Below are positions 41,400 through 52,759 of a DNA stretch of 64,000 nt, one piece after another. The stretch is taken from positions 124,001 to 188,000 of the forward strand of contig OX595989.1 of NCBI GenBank assembly GCA_951394045.1, in the 5' to 3' direction. Numbering within the stretch: the stretch's first letter is position 1; each line of letters begins with the position of its first letter. Origin of the DNA: Nitzschia sp. DOCU1. Taxonomy: Eukaryota; Bacillariophyta; Bacillariophyceae; Bacillariales; Bacillariaceae. The notes below the pieces were generated by a model, which was given only the letters and a program-made list of their open reading frames with translations, was not told the DNA's origin and ran no database searches. Made by a program: the position numbers and the translations under genes.

Positions 41400-42641
41400 C
41401 TTTGTCTTCGTCGATGAGCTCACTACTAGCAGAGATGTAATTTATGAGCGTGCTCAGGAAATCTTGCTTTCCTACTACGGTAGAGAGGTGAGATCGTTGG
41501 TTTCCTCTTGCGGCGCATACTGGTACGATGTTCCGGAGCTTACACAGTATGCATACTGCACATCAGCTCAGCATTTTCGTTAGAGAAAAGGGGCTCGAAC
41601 CGCGGAGAAAAATCACTCATACTTCGTTTCTCGCGAACTCAAGATAAAAGAATCGCATTATTATAGCCCTATTATGGCCGAGGGCTTAGATGGCTTTAGG
41701 TTCAAGGTCGCCTTGCCTTGCTTGTGGGCCTGTATGATCACATTTCTTTCTATGCCTCCAGTCGTTCATGAGACGAGAATCATGTTCTTGGGTCCAGATG
41801 CAAGTGATTTGAAAATTTCCTTTTAGAGAAAGCTTTCACCGGCGACCGCGAAGCCTTCAATCCACAAAGCAAGCAAAGCCATAGTGCCCGAGCCGCGGAT
41901 AAAGTTCATGCCTACCGGTAGCTACCTACCGGTAGCTTCCTTAGCATTTATGAAGTACAGAGTACTATTCCAAGGGATAAAAAGTTCTTTACAACAAATA
42001 GTCGATGGGCTGTTCTATTGCCATCAACAGTCCGGCGTAGCGAATCCGTCCCGTCCCGTTGGTGGCGCGTTTGTTCGACTATATCTTTACCTATAGTCAA
42101 CGCGGCGATAAGTATGCAGTGGGGTAGGTAACAGACTTGAAAGCTACATCAAGCCTAAAATGTTTGGCAGTAGCGGTGCGACTTCGCAAGAAGAGGCAGC
42201 GCCGCGATAGTACCATTCACTTAGTAGGCAAGCTAGTTTCATAATATTGCGGTTGTTGTCTCGTTTTACCTGTGCCTTTCGTCCTAGCTATAGATAATTA
42301 TTCTGGTGGTAGTCGTCTAAGACCAACCCGGAGTACCAGGAAAAGCCGGCAGGAGACGAGGGCCATTTATTTTCGCTCGAGGAATCTATCAAGGATCGTC
42401 TCCTCCTCGTTGGCCCGTTGTTCTTTACTACTGCTCAAATCATTGTTGGAATGCTGGTGCATTGAATCCGATGTTGCCATAGGATGCACTGATGCTGCAA
42501 GACTACAAATCTGGCTCGTACACTTTGAATCTTCTTGTATGGACTCTGTGAACCACGGAAGATGTATGCTTTGTTCGTCGCAAGAAAACGCTTGCCACGC
42601 CCAAGAAGTAGTCGGCGAAATCATGGCCTAATGTTTGCTCG
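41400..42641. other. Intergenic with paired palindromes and a doubtful frame
   Basis: Two TACCGGTA palindromes stand 14 bp apart (41913-41920 and 41927-41934) within a CCTACCGGTAGCT direct repeat. A minus-strand ATG frame of 85 codons (42624-42367) begins 17 nt after the stop of the WD40 gene and has a protein-like end (EEETILDRFLERK), but no domain; it could be 3' UTR. Confidence 0.4.
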
Positions 42642-43766
42642 TTAGCGTCCCTGCCAATCATGCAAGTGTATCGATCCATCCTTGCTGGCTAATGCCATGA
42701 CATTTGGGCCGTACGAGAAAAGCTTCCCAGAAAACGTGGCGATTGAAGATGGAGACCAAGTGTCGTCTTCATCCCGTTGGTCAATATCGTCCAGGTCCCC
42801 CCATACCGAGATCTTGGAATCTGACGTCCCAACAGCAAGCTGTTTGGAACTTGGAGAGAATTTCATGCGAAGTACCTCCGACTCTAGCCGAAGGATGTAC
42901 ACACATGAAAACGAAAGCTGCCCAGCCCTTCGCTTAGGATCTCGCGGTGCATTTGTAGAACGGTGCTTTGACCAAAGTCGAACAGTCATGTCGAGCGACG
43001 ATGACGCCAAAAGTCGATCCGAGAATGCAACTTCCACAATCGTCATATCGTGACCTCGTAGTTCCTGACAAAAGTCACGGTTATTGTTCTCTAGTACCTT
43101 TTGAAGATCCCAGACGCGTATGATTTGATCGGTACCCCCCGAGGCCAAGAATTCGCCGCAAGGAGATATCGAGATCGAGTACACAGCACCAAAGTGACCA
43201 ATGAGTGTCGCGAGCTCTTTATTCGTAGCACGATCCCATAGTCGAACTGTAGAGTCAGTGCTTCCTGAAGCCACTAGATCTTTGTTTGTTGATGAAAATG
43301 CGACAGAAGAAATACCGCCCTGGTGCCCTTTAAATCGCTGAAGACAAGAACCAGTAGCAACGTCGTAAAGGCGCAGAGACTTGCCCCTGCCATCGCAGGC
43401 AAGGAGTTTGCTGTCGGGTGAAAACGAAATATTGCCAGTGCAAAAGGTCCCCGCATAAGGCCAGTCCCTCTGCTGTCCATCATGACGATCCCAAACTCGG
43501 ATTGTTCCACCGCGACTCCGGCACGCTAGGAATCTGCCGTCGGGACTAAAGACAAGCGATTGGATGCCAAGCTGATTGCCTTCAGATATACGCACATTTG
43601 GCCATGGTCGATACATCCCATCCATGGCACTCATGACTTCGCGGCATGACATTCGCAATGCATTCATCGACCGCCGATCCAAGTATGACCCGATGCATCT
43701 ACCGATGACATGCGCCGGAATTACAACATTGGTTGCCGAACAAAACTCATCTTGGCCCTCCTTCAT
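42642..43766 (-). CDS. F-box-like/WD40 repeat protein
   Basis: Single exon, 374 aa, ATG at 43766. Residues about 15-50 resemble an F-box (IPAHVIGRCIGSYLDRRSMN, ALRMSCREV). Seven WD40 repeats follow and probably close one propeller: SLVFSPDGRFLACRSRGG.IRVWD, ISFSPDSKLLACDG..LRLYD, SVAFSST..SGSTDSTVRLWD, SISISPCGEFLASGGTD.IRVWD, LLASSSLDMTVRLWS, MKFSPSSKQLAVGTSDSKISVWG and a weak last blade. F-box/WD40 proteins serve as substrate receptors of SCF ubiquitin ligases; that role is an inference because the F-box is weak. Confidence 0.85.
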   Translation of the reverse strand: MKEGQDEFCSATNVVIPAHVIGRCIGSYLDRRSMNALRMSCREVMSAMDGMYRPWPNVRISEGNQLGIQSLVFSPDGRFLACRSRGGTIRVWDRHDGQQRDWPYAGTFCTGNISFSPDSKLLACDGRGKSLRLYDVATGSCLQRFKGHQGGISSVAFSSTNKDLVASGSTDSTVRLWDRATNKELATLIGHFGAVYSISISPCGEFLASGGTDQIIRVWDLQKVLENNNRDFCQELRGHDMTIVEVAFSDRLLASSSLDMTVRLWSKHRSTNAPRDPKRRAGQLSFSCVYILRLESEVLRMKFSPSSKQLAVGTSDSKISVWGDLDDIDQRDEDDTWSPSSIATFSGKLFSYGPNVMALASKDGSIHLHDWQGR

Positions 43767-44721
43767 TGCCGATTAATATAACGATTCTTTCAAGTACGGG
43801 GTGGTAGTTGTTGTCACTATGGTGTTGGTGTTGGTGTGGAAACTAGATGGGGAGGAATTCGGCCTGTGTGTGGAATAGAAATCTCCTGGACGAAGGACGG
43901 ATTTTGTGACGAGGGAGTTTCGAATAGTTCTTCATTCATGTAGATTTGGATTAAAGGAAGGCGCGCGAAAATTCTATCAACGGATGGAGCACCTCATTAT
44001 TTTTGTCCGAGGGTGCACCGAATTGCGAGTTCGACGACCATATCAAAACTATGGGAAGCCATCACCCACCAAATTCTAGGTCGTTGTCGTTTTCTCACCT
44101 GATGCACTGCACACAGGCAAATAGCACGTCTAAGGCCAGTTGTTCTAAACGCGAAACAGCAACCACCACGTCGCGTTGTGCTTCAGTCCCAGCTGCTGGA
44201 AACGAGCACCACCGTGCATGCGAACTCCGAGATGGACGAAGAAGAGAAACGCTCAAAGCACACCCTCGTGACGATCAAACAAATTAGGAAGACGACATGG
44301 CTAAGAATTAGACGATAATCGGTACAGATATGATGACTCATAAGACACCAGCAGTCCATGGGCACGTCGCCTCCTGCGCCGAAAGTGGCGAATTGGTCGT
44401 GCCGCTACGTCGAGCATCAAGAATCGAGGCCTATTTGAGGCTCACAACTATTCAAAGAGGATGCGTGTCTGATTCAACATGGAACTTCAATCAAACGTCA
44501 AGATATCTCTCTTGTCTGCATGACGCTTGTATGTTTATTTTCAAGGAGATGTGAGGGGGAAAGAAGTCACATTCTTCACAGCAGCAGCAGCGGCAGCAGC
44601 GGGCAACAATGGCCGCCGCGTAATCCTTCGCTCGTTGTTGTTCGTCCAAGAAAACGGTCGCCCCGGCCCGAGGAATAACACAGCTAAAGAGGACGAATCC
44701 ACGCTCAAGAAAAGTTCACCC
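43767..44721. other. Intergenic, no gene seen
   Basis: Spacer between the WD40 gene and the right arm of the inverted duplication. A GCAGCAGCAGCGGCAGCAGC run lies near 44580. No supported frame. Confidence 0.4.
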
Positions 44722-44887
44722 CGGGGTTGGATGTTCGCTAAGCATCATTGCCAAGGGAAGAACGGTCCGTCAGAGCCAGGCGTTGTTGCACTCCTGCTCG
44801 TCTGCCAATGAAGGGTTTCCTCTGCCTTCATAAGAACAATTCCATCCCGCGATTTGACGAGAACTATCCTAAAACTGTTTGAGTTTG
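44722..44887 (+). pseudogene. Kinase relic upstream of kinase copy 2
   Basis: Shares ATGTTCGCTAAGCA(T/C)CATT and the downstream GAGAACAATTCC-type segment with the relic at 17863-18087, in inverted orientation. It is homologous to the kinase catalytic core but has lost the catalytic loop and the frame. Confidence 0.65.
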
Positions 44888-45456
44888 CCTTGTTGGACCA
44901 TAAGCGGCAGTACAGGATGAAATCAGATGAAGTTGCTGATAGTCTCTAGCTGATAGTCTCATTTTAAGTTGCCACCCAGCACACCAGCGGAGTGCAGAAT
45001 CCGCCGCGATCGTTGCACCGAAGATGGCTACTATGCAGTTTTGATTAGGAAGATAGTACCGGTAGTCCTCGAGCGAAATATCCGGATATCGTACCGGGAA
45101 AAGGGCTTGTTTCTTTATGCTCCAATTTATGGGAAATATTCTTCCTTCAACATAAATGTAAGGTAGATACCGCATTTCAAGTGCCAAAAGCTTCCCCGAA
45201 ACACTCGGTGCGTTCCGACCGTGATTTTAACTAAGGTTCCGATGGGCGGAGTGTTACATGGCTTGAAATTGCAAAAGGTTCTCCCGTCCACGTCACTCCA
45301 ACCCTAACTAGCCCGGGTAAATGTGAACACCAAAAATGGCACACGGAGAGATTGGAGGCCTCGTTTCTTGTCCAGCCCATCCTCACATTTCTCAAGAGCA
45401 GCAAGAACAAGACGAAAAACGCACACAAGAATCAACACGGTAGTAACTCAGCAATC
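44888..45456. other. Upstream spacer of kinase copy 2
   Basis: No gene. The last 60 bp before the ATG match the upstream region of kinase copy 1. TACCGGTA lies at 45057-45064. Confidence 0.5.
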
Positions 45457-47052
45457 ATGTTAGACTACGATGATTCTTACAACACAGCCTTTCACGATTC
45501 GATCATATCTGAAATTCATGTTCTCGAGAAGGAATCCAAACTGACAAAGCAGACCTCAATCAAGATGCTTTATTCCAAAGATGTAGAGGTCGGGTTGATC
45601 GTTGGTTTTGGCAGATACTCTCGAGTCTTTCAAGTCAAGATCGATAGATTTGATCCAATATGTACGGTTAAGTATGCTCTGAAATGCCTACGCCCCGAAA
45701 CAAAAGACGACGTCTCGATCTACCCAGCGGCCTTGTTGGATTTGGTCGCAGAGGCAGACCTGCTTTCTCGCTTGAATCATGCCAACGTTATCAAAATCCA
45801 TGGAATAGTAAGCACCACCACCAACGAAGAAGAAGGAGGACCCAGTAGGACTGGTTTGTCGGATGATTCAATAGGATACTCCTTGGTGTTAGACCTGCTT
45901 CCGGGAGGCACGCTTGTGAACAAGATCAATCGGTACCGCCAACAGAGTGAAAGGCTTCACTCCCTTGCCGGGTTCTCCTTCAACACTATTCCCAAGGGAA
46001 CGATGATCCAGCGACTCCGAGATGTGGCCCTAGGTGTCGCCAAGGGTCTCCTCTACCTTCATGAGAACAATATTGTCCTCCGTGACCTCAAGCCAGACAA
46101 CATAGGTTTCGATGAGAACGATACTCCCAAGCTATTCGACTTTGGATTAGCCCGAGAGCGGCACATGGTCAAATCAGGAGAAGTAGCCGGCAGTCTTCGG
46201 TAAGTCGCCGCACCCCCCATATCATTTCCACGCGGTTTCACCATTTTCGCATTGCGCTCACATCTGCCATTTCGTCTTCGTTTTGCCACCAATTGTTCTT
46301 ATGATGTAACAAGGTACATGAGTCCCGAAGCATCTCTTGGGCATAGCTCGCACCCCAGTGTGGATGTTTACTCGTTTGGTGTAGTCTTGTACCAGCTATT
46401 GACTTTGAAGAAACCCTTTGCTCGATACGGCACTTCAGAAGCTAAATTTTGCCAGCACGTGTACGAAAAGCACTACCGACCTTCCACCTCGTCAATTCCT
46501 TCCCACAAGATACGAGCACTCATTGAAGCATGCTGGCGCCCCTCCCCCCAGTATCGCCCTACTATGGACGATGTTGTTTCCATAATTCAATCCGAGATTG
46601 ACGGGGTGCAGCAGCATCCAAAACAACAAGCCAGCACGGCAACAAGTAGGCCTGGTTGGTTGTTGAATGGTACTAGCTCATCCCTCCTTGACGGCTTGCC
46701 AAAACGACCCCGTTCGACTCTCGATCTTGGCACACTTGAACAAGAATGCCAGCAAGACCAACAAAGTCAACACAGTTGGACTCCTGGTATGAAACGGATC
46801 TTCTCGTCGTCGCGGTTACTGCTCGATTCTTCTAGCGGTACCACAACCACCACCACCAGCAGCAGCAGCTCGATGAGACGAATACCTTCGTTCTCCGGCC
46901 GCTTGAAAAAGAAGAATTTCATTCTCAAGTCTGCGCTCCAGACAGAACGCAGCATTTCTTCCAGCAGCAGCCCCGACCTTGAGCAATATCATCGATCTCT
47001 TGGTCATATGAAACGAGTTTCTTCATCGCCTAGTACTATAACAATGCGGTAG
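45457..47052 (+). CDS. TKL-like protein kinase (copy 2)
   Basis: Exons 45457-46199 and 46314-47052 with a 114-nt GT-AG intron, 493 aa. The ATG at 45457 corresponds to that of copy 1 (MLDYD); an in-frame TTG at 45352 is ignored. All catalytic landmarks are intact (GFGRYSRV, YALKCLRP, LRDLKPDN, LFDFGLA, YMSPEAS, DVYSFGVVLYQLL). Differences from copy 1 are mostly conservative substitutions, plus small indels in the Ser/Thr-rich tail. Both copies therefore look functional. Substrate unknown. Confidence 0.88.
46200..46313 (+). other. Intron of kinase copy 2
   Basis: GT-AG, 114 nt, phase 2, same position as in copy 1. Confidence 0.9.
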
Positions 47053-48303
47053 ATAGTAGTGCTGGCTGGCTTTTGATAAATCTCCAACAGATGGTTGCTA
47101 GCTAGCTCATTTGTAGCAGCAGGGTGGGGGAGGAGAGTTACAATGCAATGCAATCTTTCATGCAAGGAGATCTTCATTGTCGCCTTTTATATTTGATGAA
47201 ACATGGGATTCTGGGATTTGTCGATACACTCTCGTTGATCATAAACATGGCCGGTACACAGAAATTGTGTGTAGCCTTGTCTCAGTCGTAGTTCGGATGT
47301 ATGTGCCAAAGTATTCGTTTGTCAGCATGATGTCGTCTTGTTCAGATATCGAGTGTCAAAAGGACTCTGACTGTTGTGTCATCATGAGGATCGGCTGGAA
47401 TCAGCAGCAGGGGATTCTGCCTTTGTAGAACCAATGGGCGACAAGTCGTCCTTCGAGACAAAGAAGTCGTCTATCGAGACCAGTCTTCCATCTTCTTACG
47501 TTCAATAGTGTGCAGAGAATGCGGCGACATTTGATAGAGTTCTGTGCTGATTCGTCTTCAGGATTCTTGCTGGTACTAAAAGTGGAGGAGGGGCCAAGAA
47601 TACTAGTAGCACTAGCTGTAGTTGCAGAGAGTCGACGATTACGTTGAAAGGTAGCGTAGCATGGTGCCTTTGCTGGTGCTATCATTGAGTAGTTGCGATA
47701 ACGACAACGATGCCCCCGCGTTTGTTCCCCCCAGCCAGCTGCACTCGTAGTACTAGTAGTCTCCTGCCTCTCGTCGAACAAGAAAGATCCGTCTCAGCAA
47801 CTCGCCGGTAGTGCTCCTGTTGCTAGCTATTCTAGCTCGAAAGGTATCAACACATGGGCGGTTATTGTACGATAAACAAAGCAAAGGAGTGACGACCAGG
47901 GGAAACTGCAGTTTTTCACCATGGTCGGTGCGATGACACAGACTTGAGACTTCCGTAAAGATCCAAGACTTGCGTGTGGTGGCAATGACCGTACCGTACC
48001 GTACGTCAGTACAGACAGACCTTAGTGGTGTACTGGTACCTGGTACGTCCGCCGTCGCTTAAAATCCGACTCGAACGAACGAACAAACGTTTGAATAATT
48101 TGACTACCCCGACTTCCAATGGATGACGTACCCAAGTTTTGCTATGAGAACGATACGACGTTGCCTGTCCGCCCCTCCGTCTTGCGTCACTCCGTCGTGT
48201 CAGAGCGTCGACACGCGGAAACCCACCGACGGCAACAAAGCAATCATCGATCATCGATCGAACACACTGTCGATCGAACATCCTCCATATCTTAACATCC
48301 AAG
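47053..48303. other. Intergenic, mostly inverted-duplication sequence
   Basis: 3' flank of kinase copy 2 and the outer part of the right arm (to 48132), then about 170 bp of unique sequence with repeated ATCGAT units (48244-48280) directly upstream of the T6P synthase ATG; that part is its likely promoter or 5' UTR. Confidence 0.5.
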
Positions 48304-51300
48304 ATGAGTGCTTCATCCAAAGTTCCCCTTGCTTCATTATCTTCAGGAGGAGGTTTAGAAAGTGGAGCCATTGCACATGTGAACTTTCGAGTCCGATGTG
48401 AAACCTTGGGCCATGGCGAAGAAGTCTTTTTGGTACAAGCCGGCGACGATAAACGACAAAAGGTGAGTGCGACGCACGGACCGGGACTCAATGCAGGCAA
48501 GACTGCGTAGACTTCCGTATTAGTTTTGTGTAGACAGGAAGCAACTCTTGTGTATTTTGTGTTCCATGCTCTGTTTATTGACACCACCCCTCTTGACTCT
48601 CTTTCCATGCACTAAAAAGACAATCCCACTCTACACAACCGCCGCCACATATCCGTGGTATCGCACAGCCCGACCTTTGACCTTGAGTTTGACGGGCAGT
48701 CCCAGCAAGACCTTGTTTGTCGATCCGGATCCTCAGGCGCCTTCCAACAATTTGTGTTTCAAGTATCGCTATGCCATTCATCGTGCCGGCGTCTTTCATA
48801 GATATGAAGAGCCTTCCGATACAGCGGAAGACCCTGTAGTAGAAGGTGATGATAGTTTAGCCATGGATATCGGCATGGACGATATCAACAACCAGGCACC
48901 GACGGTTGGAATTGCCTATCATCAAGTACCGCTGCGATTGTTGGCGAATCGACAATCGTACGTCGTCAACGACGTCCTAGGCAAGACAACGGGGCCTCCC
49001 AAAATCGATCACATTCGATTGGAGCCTACCAATGGGGGCTATGGCGATGGTCCTCTCGAAGAGCCAGCCCCGTCGGTAGCTACCATGCACTCGAGATCAG
49101 GAAGTTTCGGCAAAACGGCCAGTTTTGCTACGGCAGCGTCGACTCCCGGAAGTGCCGTGTCGGTGGGCACGGCCGCCACGGCGGCTCGTAAAAAGGCGGT
49201 GGGCTTTGCTCCCGCACCACCCCCGTATCATCGTGCCAAGAATCCAACAGCCGTACAAGCCGTACATTTAAACTCGACGGATGGACTGGTCGTGGTATCG
49301 GCCTTTTTACCTGTCGTCTTGCATCGCAGTGATCAAGGACAATGGACGGCCGACTGGGATTATGAAGTTTTGCTAAGTATGCAGACGCATTTACGAGTCA
49401 CACGCATTGGTGTCGTCAAGTGGAGAGGATGGCATGGCAATACAGGCTCACGGGGATCACCCGAAGCGGGCGTTCCCATTAATGAACGTCATTTGGTAGA
49501 AGATTGTCTCAGGCCCTTTAACTGTGTGCCGGTGTGGATGGAATCCACCTTGTTTGGAGAAATGTAAGGACTGTTGTCGTTCCGTCTTTGTGTTGGGAGA
49601 CAAATGTGCACTCACCATACTCCTTCATTCTCACGACATAGGTACAATGGCTTTTGCAAGGGCGTTCTTTGGCCCGTTATGCACAATGTCACTTCTGTGT
49701 ACACTGCCGAAGCGGAAACGAGTAGCAACGGAATCCAAGGAGGCCGCAACTATGAAGAGGATCAACAACAATTCTCGGAATATAGCATGGATGATGTCGA
49801 ACAAGGTCCGATCCACGGAGGGCGTGGACGAGAAAAGGAACTATGGAGCGCTTATAATACCGTCAATCGAAAGTTTGCCGAAGTTGTCGTCCAGTATTTC
49901 AACGAGGGTGATCTCGTCTGGATTCATGGCTTTCACTTGTTGATTTTGCCGTCTTACTTGACACGACGAATCCCCATGGCCAAGGTGGGAATCTTTTTGC
50001 ATACTCCCTTTCCGAGTTCAGAAATCTTTCGAACACTGTGGTGTCGAGAAGATTTGCTAAGAGGCATGCTCAATGCCGATCAAGTCGGATTTCACTTGTT
50101 TGAATATGCTCGCCACTTTTTGACGTGCTGCCGTCGATTATTGGGACTTAACTATGGAATGATCCCCGATGCTTCAGGAGGACATACCTTGGCCATTGAT
50201 ACCAATGGACGACATGTCGCTGTAACGAGTATTCATGCCGGAATTGAACCTCCCGTCTTGAATCAAATTCTTAATCACGAATCGACCTTGGCCGAAGCAA
50301 ATTCGATTCGAAGTCGATTTGCGGGCCGCACTATTTTGTGTGCCATTGATCGTCTGGAATCTCTCAAGGGAATTCCACTCAAATTATTGGCCATGGAACG
50401 TTTTTTGAGACGATGCCCCGAATGGGTCGGAAAGGTTGTGATGGTGCAAATTGGAATCTCGGCACATGAACGTGGGGATGATTATCTCAGGACTCGAAAT
50501 GAAGTTACTGAAATGGTCAATCGCATCAACGAAATGTGGCCGGGCACGGTTCAATTCCAAGAGTGCTCCGAGTCGGCAATGAAACTTCAACAACGTTTGG
50601 CCCTGATGCGGGCTTCAGATATTGCCGTCGTGACTCCGATTCGAGACGGTCTCAATCTAACCCCATTGGTACGAAACAAGTGGCATGATTGAGTGACTTT
50701 TGTTTGGACGCAGTGTTCTCACCGTTTTCCTCTCTCTGTTGTTCCAGGAATATACCATTGCTCATCAGGATGCGCTCACACCACGTGGCAAGTCAGACGG
50801 AAGACGGCGGGGTCTCTGCATTCTTTCGGAATTTGCGAGTTGCACTCGTGTTATGAGAGGAGCCTTGCACGTGAATCCTTGGAAAATCTCCGAGATTGCC
50901 ACGGCCTTTCATCAAGCGCTCAACATGACCGAAGACGAACGCATGCGACGCATCTCTACGGCTTGCGAATTCGTCACTCGAGTCACAACGCAACGATGGG
51001 CGTTGGCAGTCATGCTGGATCTCAAGGGCGTACACAAAAGCATCAATCCAATCCAATATTCAGGGGCCGGTTTGGGTTTGGGATATCGTCTTTTGGGTAT
51101 GGACGTGGGCTTTGTGTCGCTGGACTTCTCCTCGGTTGCAAAGGCCTTTAAGAATTCACGATCTCGTCTGATTTTGGTCGACTATGGAGGTACTATTGCC
51201 AGCAATGACAATGTAAGTCTTGAACAGCCAAATGGCAGAGACCCAGGTATCGTCTGGCGAAAACTCACAGCGGCTCTCATTCTCATTTCTTTAGATGGAC

Positions 51301-52446
51301 AACTTGACGAGGTTTCAACTGGTCAAGGAACGAAAGGCCCACTCTTTGCCCAGTCCAGCTATGCTAAATACACTCAAAGAGCTTTGCAGTGACCGCAAGA
51401 ATATCGTCTTTGTTGTTTCGGGCAAGGAAAGACATTCTTTGACCAATGTCTTTGGCCACATCCCCAGACTGGGCTTGGCGGCCGAACACGGCATGTACAT
51501 CTCCTGGCCAATGCAGAAAAAGGGGGAGCGACGGCATTGGGAGACGCTAGTTCCAATCACGGATCGGTCTTGGCGATCGCTAACCATGACAATCATGGAG
51601 GTGTACACATCTAGAACTCATGGAAGTTACATCGAAGAGACTGAAATGAAAGTCCTCTGGCAATACCGAGATGCTGATCTGGAATTTGGTTACTTGCAAG
51701 CTCGTGAGCTGGAAGACCACCTTTCCAACTGTCTCCGTGGTTTCCCCGTGGACATTCTCCACGGAGGAATGGAAGAGGGAGGATATGTCGAAGTTCGCCC
51801 CAAGGGTGTTAACAAGGGCGTCCTGGCAATGAAAGTTATCAAAAACTTCCCGGCCATTGGACAAACAGACCGGGTCGATTTTGCTCTGGTGTTGGGTGAC
51901 GACCATTGCGACGAGCCTATGCTTTCTGTCATGAGACAGATTGGGCGCCGAGTGAACGACGCGAGACGGATACGAAAGGGCGAAGACCCGCTACCTGACT
52001 TGCCGTCCACTATGACTTTGGTCGATGTCTCAGGATGCGACGAGTTTTTGGCGCCGACATTGGAGGTCTTTACGTGCACCGTCGGCAAGAAGCCAAGTGC
52101 TGCCGCAAACTATCTTCACGATGTGAATGAAGTACAGGAGCTCTTGGATGCTTTGGTCAAAGTCTCAACGCGTGATCATCGCTTCTACTCGGCGGTGGAT
52201 CTTCGGAACTATGCCCAAGAGCAGTTGGTTCAAAGTCCAAACCAGGGCTTTCTTGATAGTGCTACCATGAGCACCGGAGTGGGGTTGCCCAAGTCGATGA
52301 GTTTGGATCAACTTCAACAGACCGTTGCGGAAGACAACCCAGTCGAAAAGATTGAGAATCGACCCTCGGTTAGCGCGACGATTGGAGAGTATCTGGGAGC
52401 AATTCAAGATGAAGATGATGACGACGATGGTGTCTTCTTTTTCTAG
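48304..52446 (+). CDS. Trehalose-6-phosphate synthase/phosphatase-like protein with CBM20
   Basis: Five exons: 48304-48462, 48620-49563, 49642-50668, 50748-51212 and 51295-52446; all introns are GT-AG and every junction keeps frame; 1248 aa. Residues about 20-125 form a CBM20-like starch-binding domain (VNFRVRCETLGHGEEVFLV, FKYRYAIHRAGVFHRYEE). A Ser/Ala linker follows, then a GT20 T6P-synthase domain (about 274-800): VVVSAFLPVVLHR, WIHGFHLLILPSYL, GIFLHTPFPSSEIFRTL, NADQVGFHLFEYARHF, DRLESLKGIPLKL and RDGLNLTPLEY. The C-terminal HAD-type phosphatase domain has LVDYGGT (855-859) instead of DYDGT, but keeps VVSGKERHSL and GDDHCDEPM. The synthase (UDP- or ADP-glucose plus glucose 6-phosphate) is likely active; the phosphatase may not be. 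The CBM20 suggests contact with storage glucan. Confidence 0.92.
48463..48619 (+). other. Intron 1 of the T6P synthase gene
   Basis: GTGAGT...AAAAAG, 157 nt, phase 0, inside the CBM20 coding region. Confidence 0.8.
49564..49641 (+). other. Intron 2 of the T6P synthase gene
   Basis: GTAAGG...CATAG, 78 nt, phase 2; splicing yields FGEMYNGFCKGVLWP. Confidence 0.85.
50669..50747 (+). other. Intron 3 of the T6P synthase gene
   Basis: GTACGA...TTCCAG, 79 nt, phase 0; splicing yields the GT20 motif RDGLNLTPLEY. Confidence 0.88.
51213..51294 (+). other. Intron 4 of the T6P synthase gene
   Basis: GTAAGT...TTTAG, 82 nt, phase 0; lies just after the first phosphatase motif. Confidence 0.88.
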
Positions 52447-52759
52447 ACAGTGCTCTCCATAACCAAATAAAGATAATAACAAGGGCGCATTAGATTCTTT
52501 CTTCACCACACAGTCAAGCCTCGTAATTCAAACACGAACAGGTTTTGCCCCCGAGAAGAATCCTTCTCTGCGTTTTCAGTTCTATCGTTTCCTTCCTACC
52601 CCTCTTACGATGTTGTCTAGTCTAGTAGGCCAGGCATCATACCAACGTGCCACCCTTGCATTCTAGGTACTATTGAACGGAAGTAAAAAAAGTTTTCTGC
52701 AATTTTATCGTAAAATTGAATCTATAGCGTTGGCCTGAGTACGATGGTGGTATACGCAC
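52447..52759. other. Intergenic between convergent genes
   Basis: 3' flanks of the T6P synthase gene and of family member 3. AATAAAG at about 52466 could act in polyadenylation of the former. Confidence 0.4.

Larger units (their letters stand above)
44722..48132. repeat. Right arm of an inverted segmental duplication
   Basis: Inverted counterpart of about 14444-18087. The order is mirrored: kinase relic (44722-44887), spacer, kinase copy 2 (45457-47052), conserved non-genic stretch (about 47480-47720) and an end at GACGTACCC (48124-48132), which pairs with GGGTACGTC at 14444-14452. The arm stops about 170 bp before the T6P synthase gene. Confidence 0.8.
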
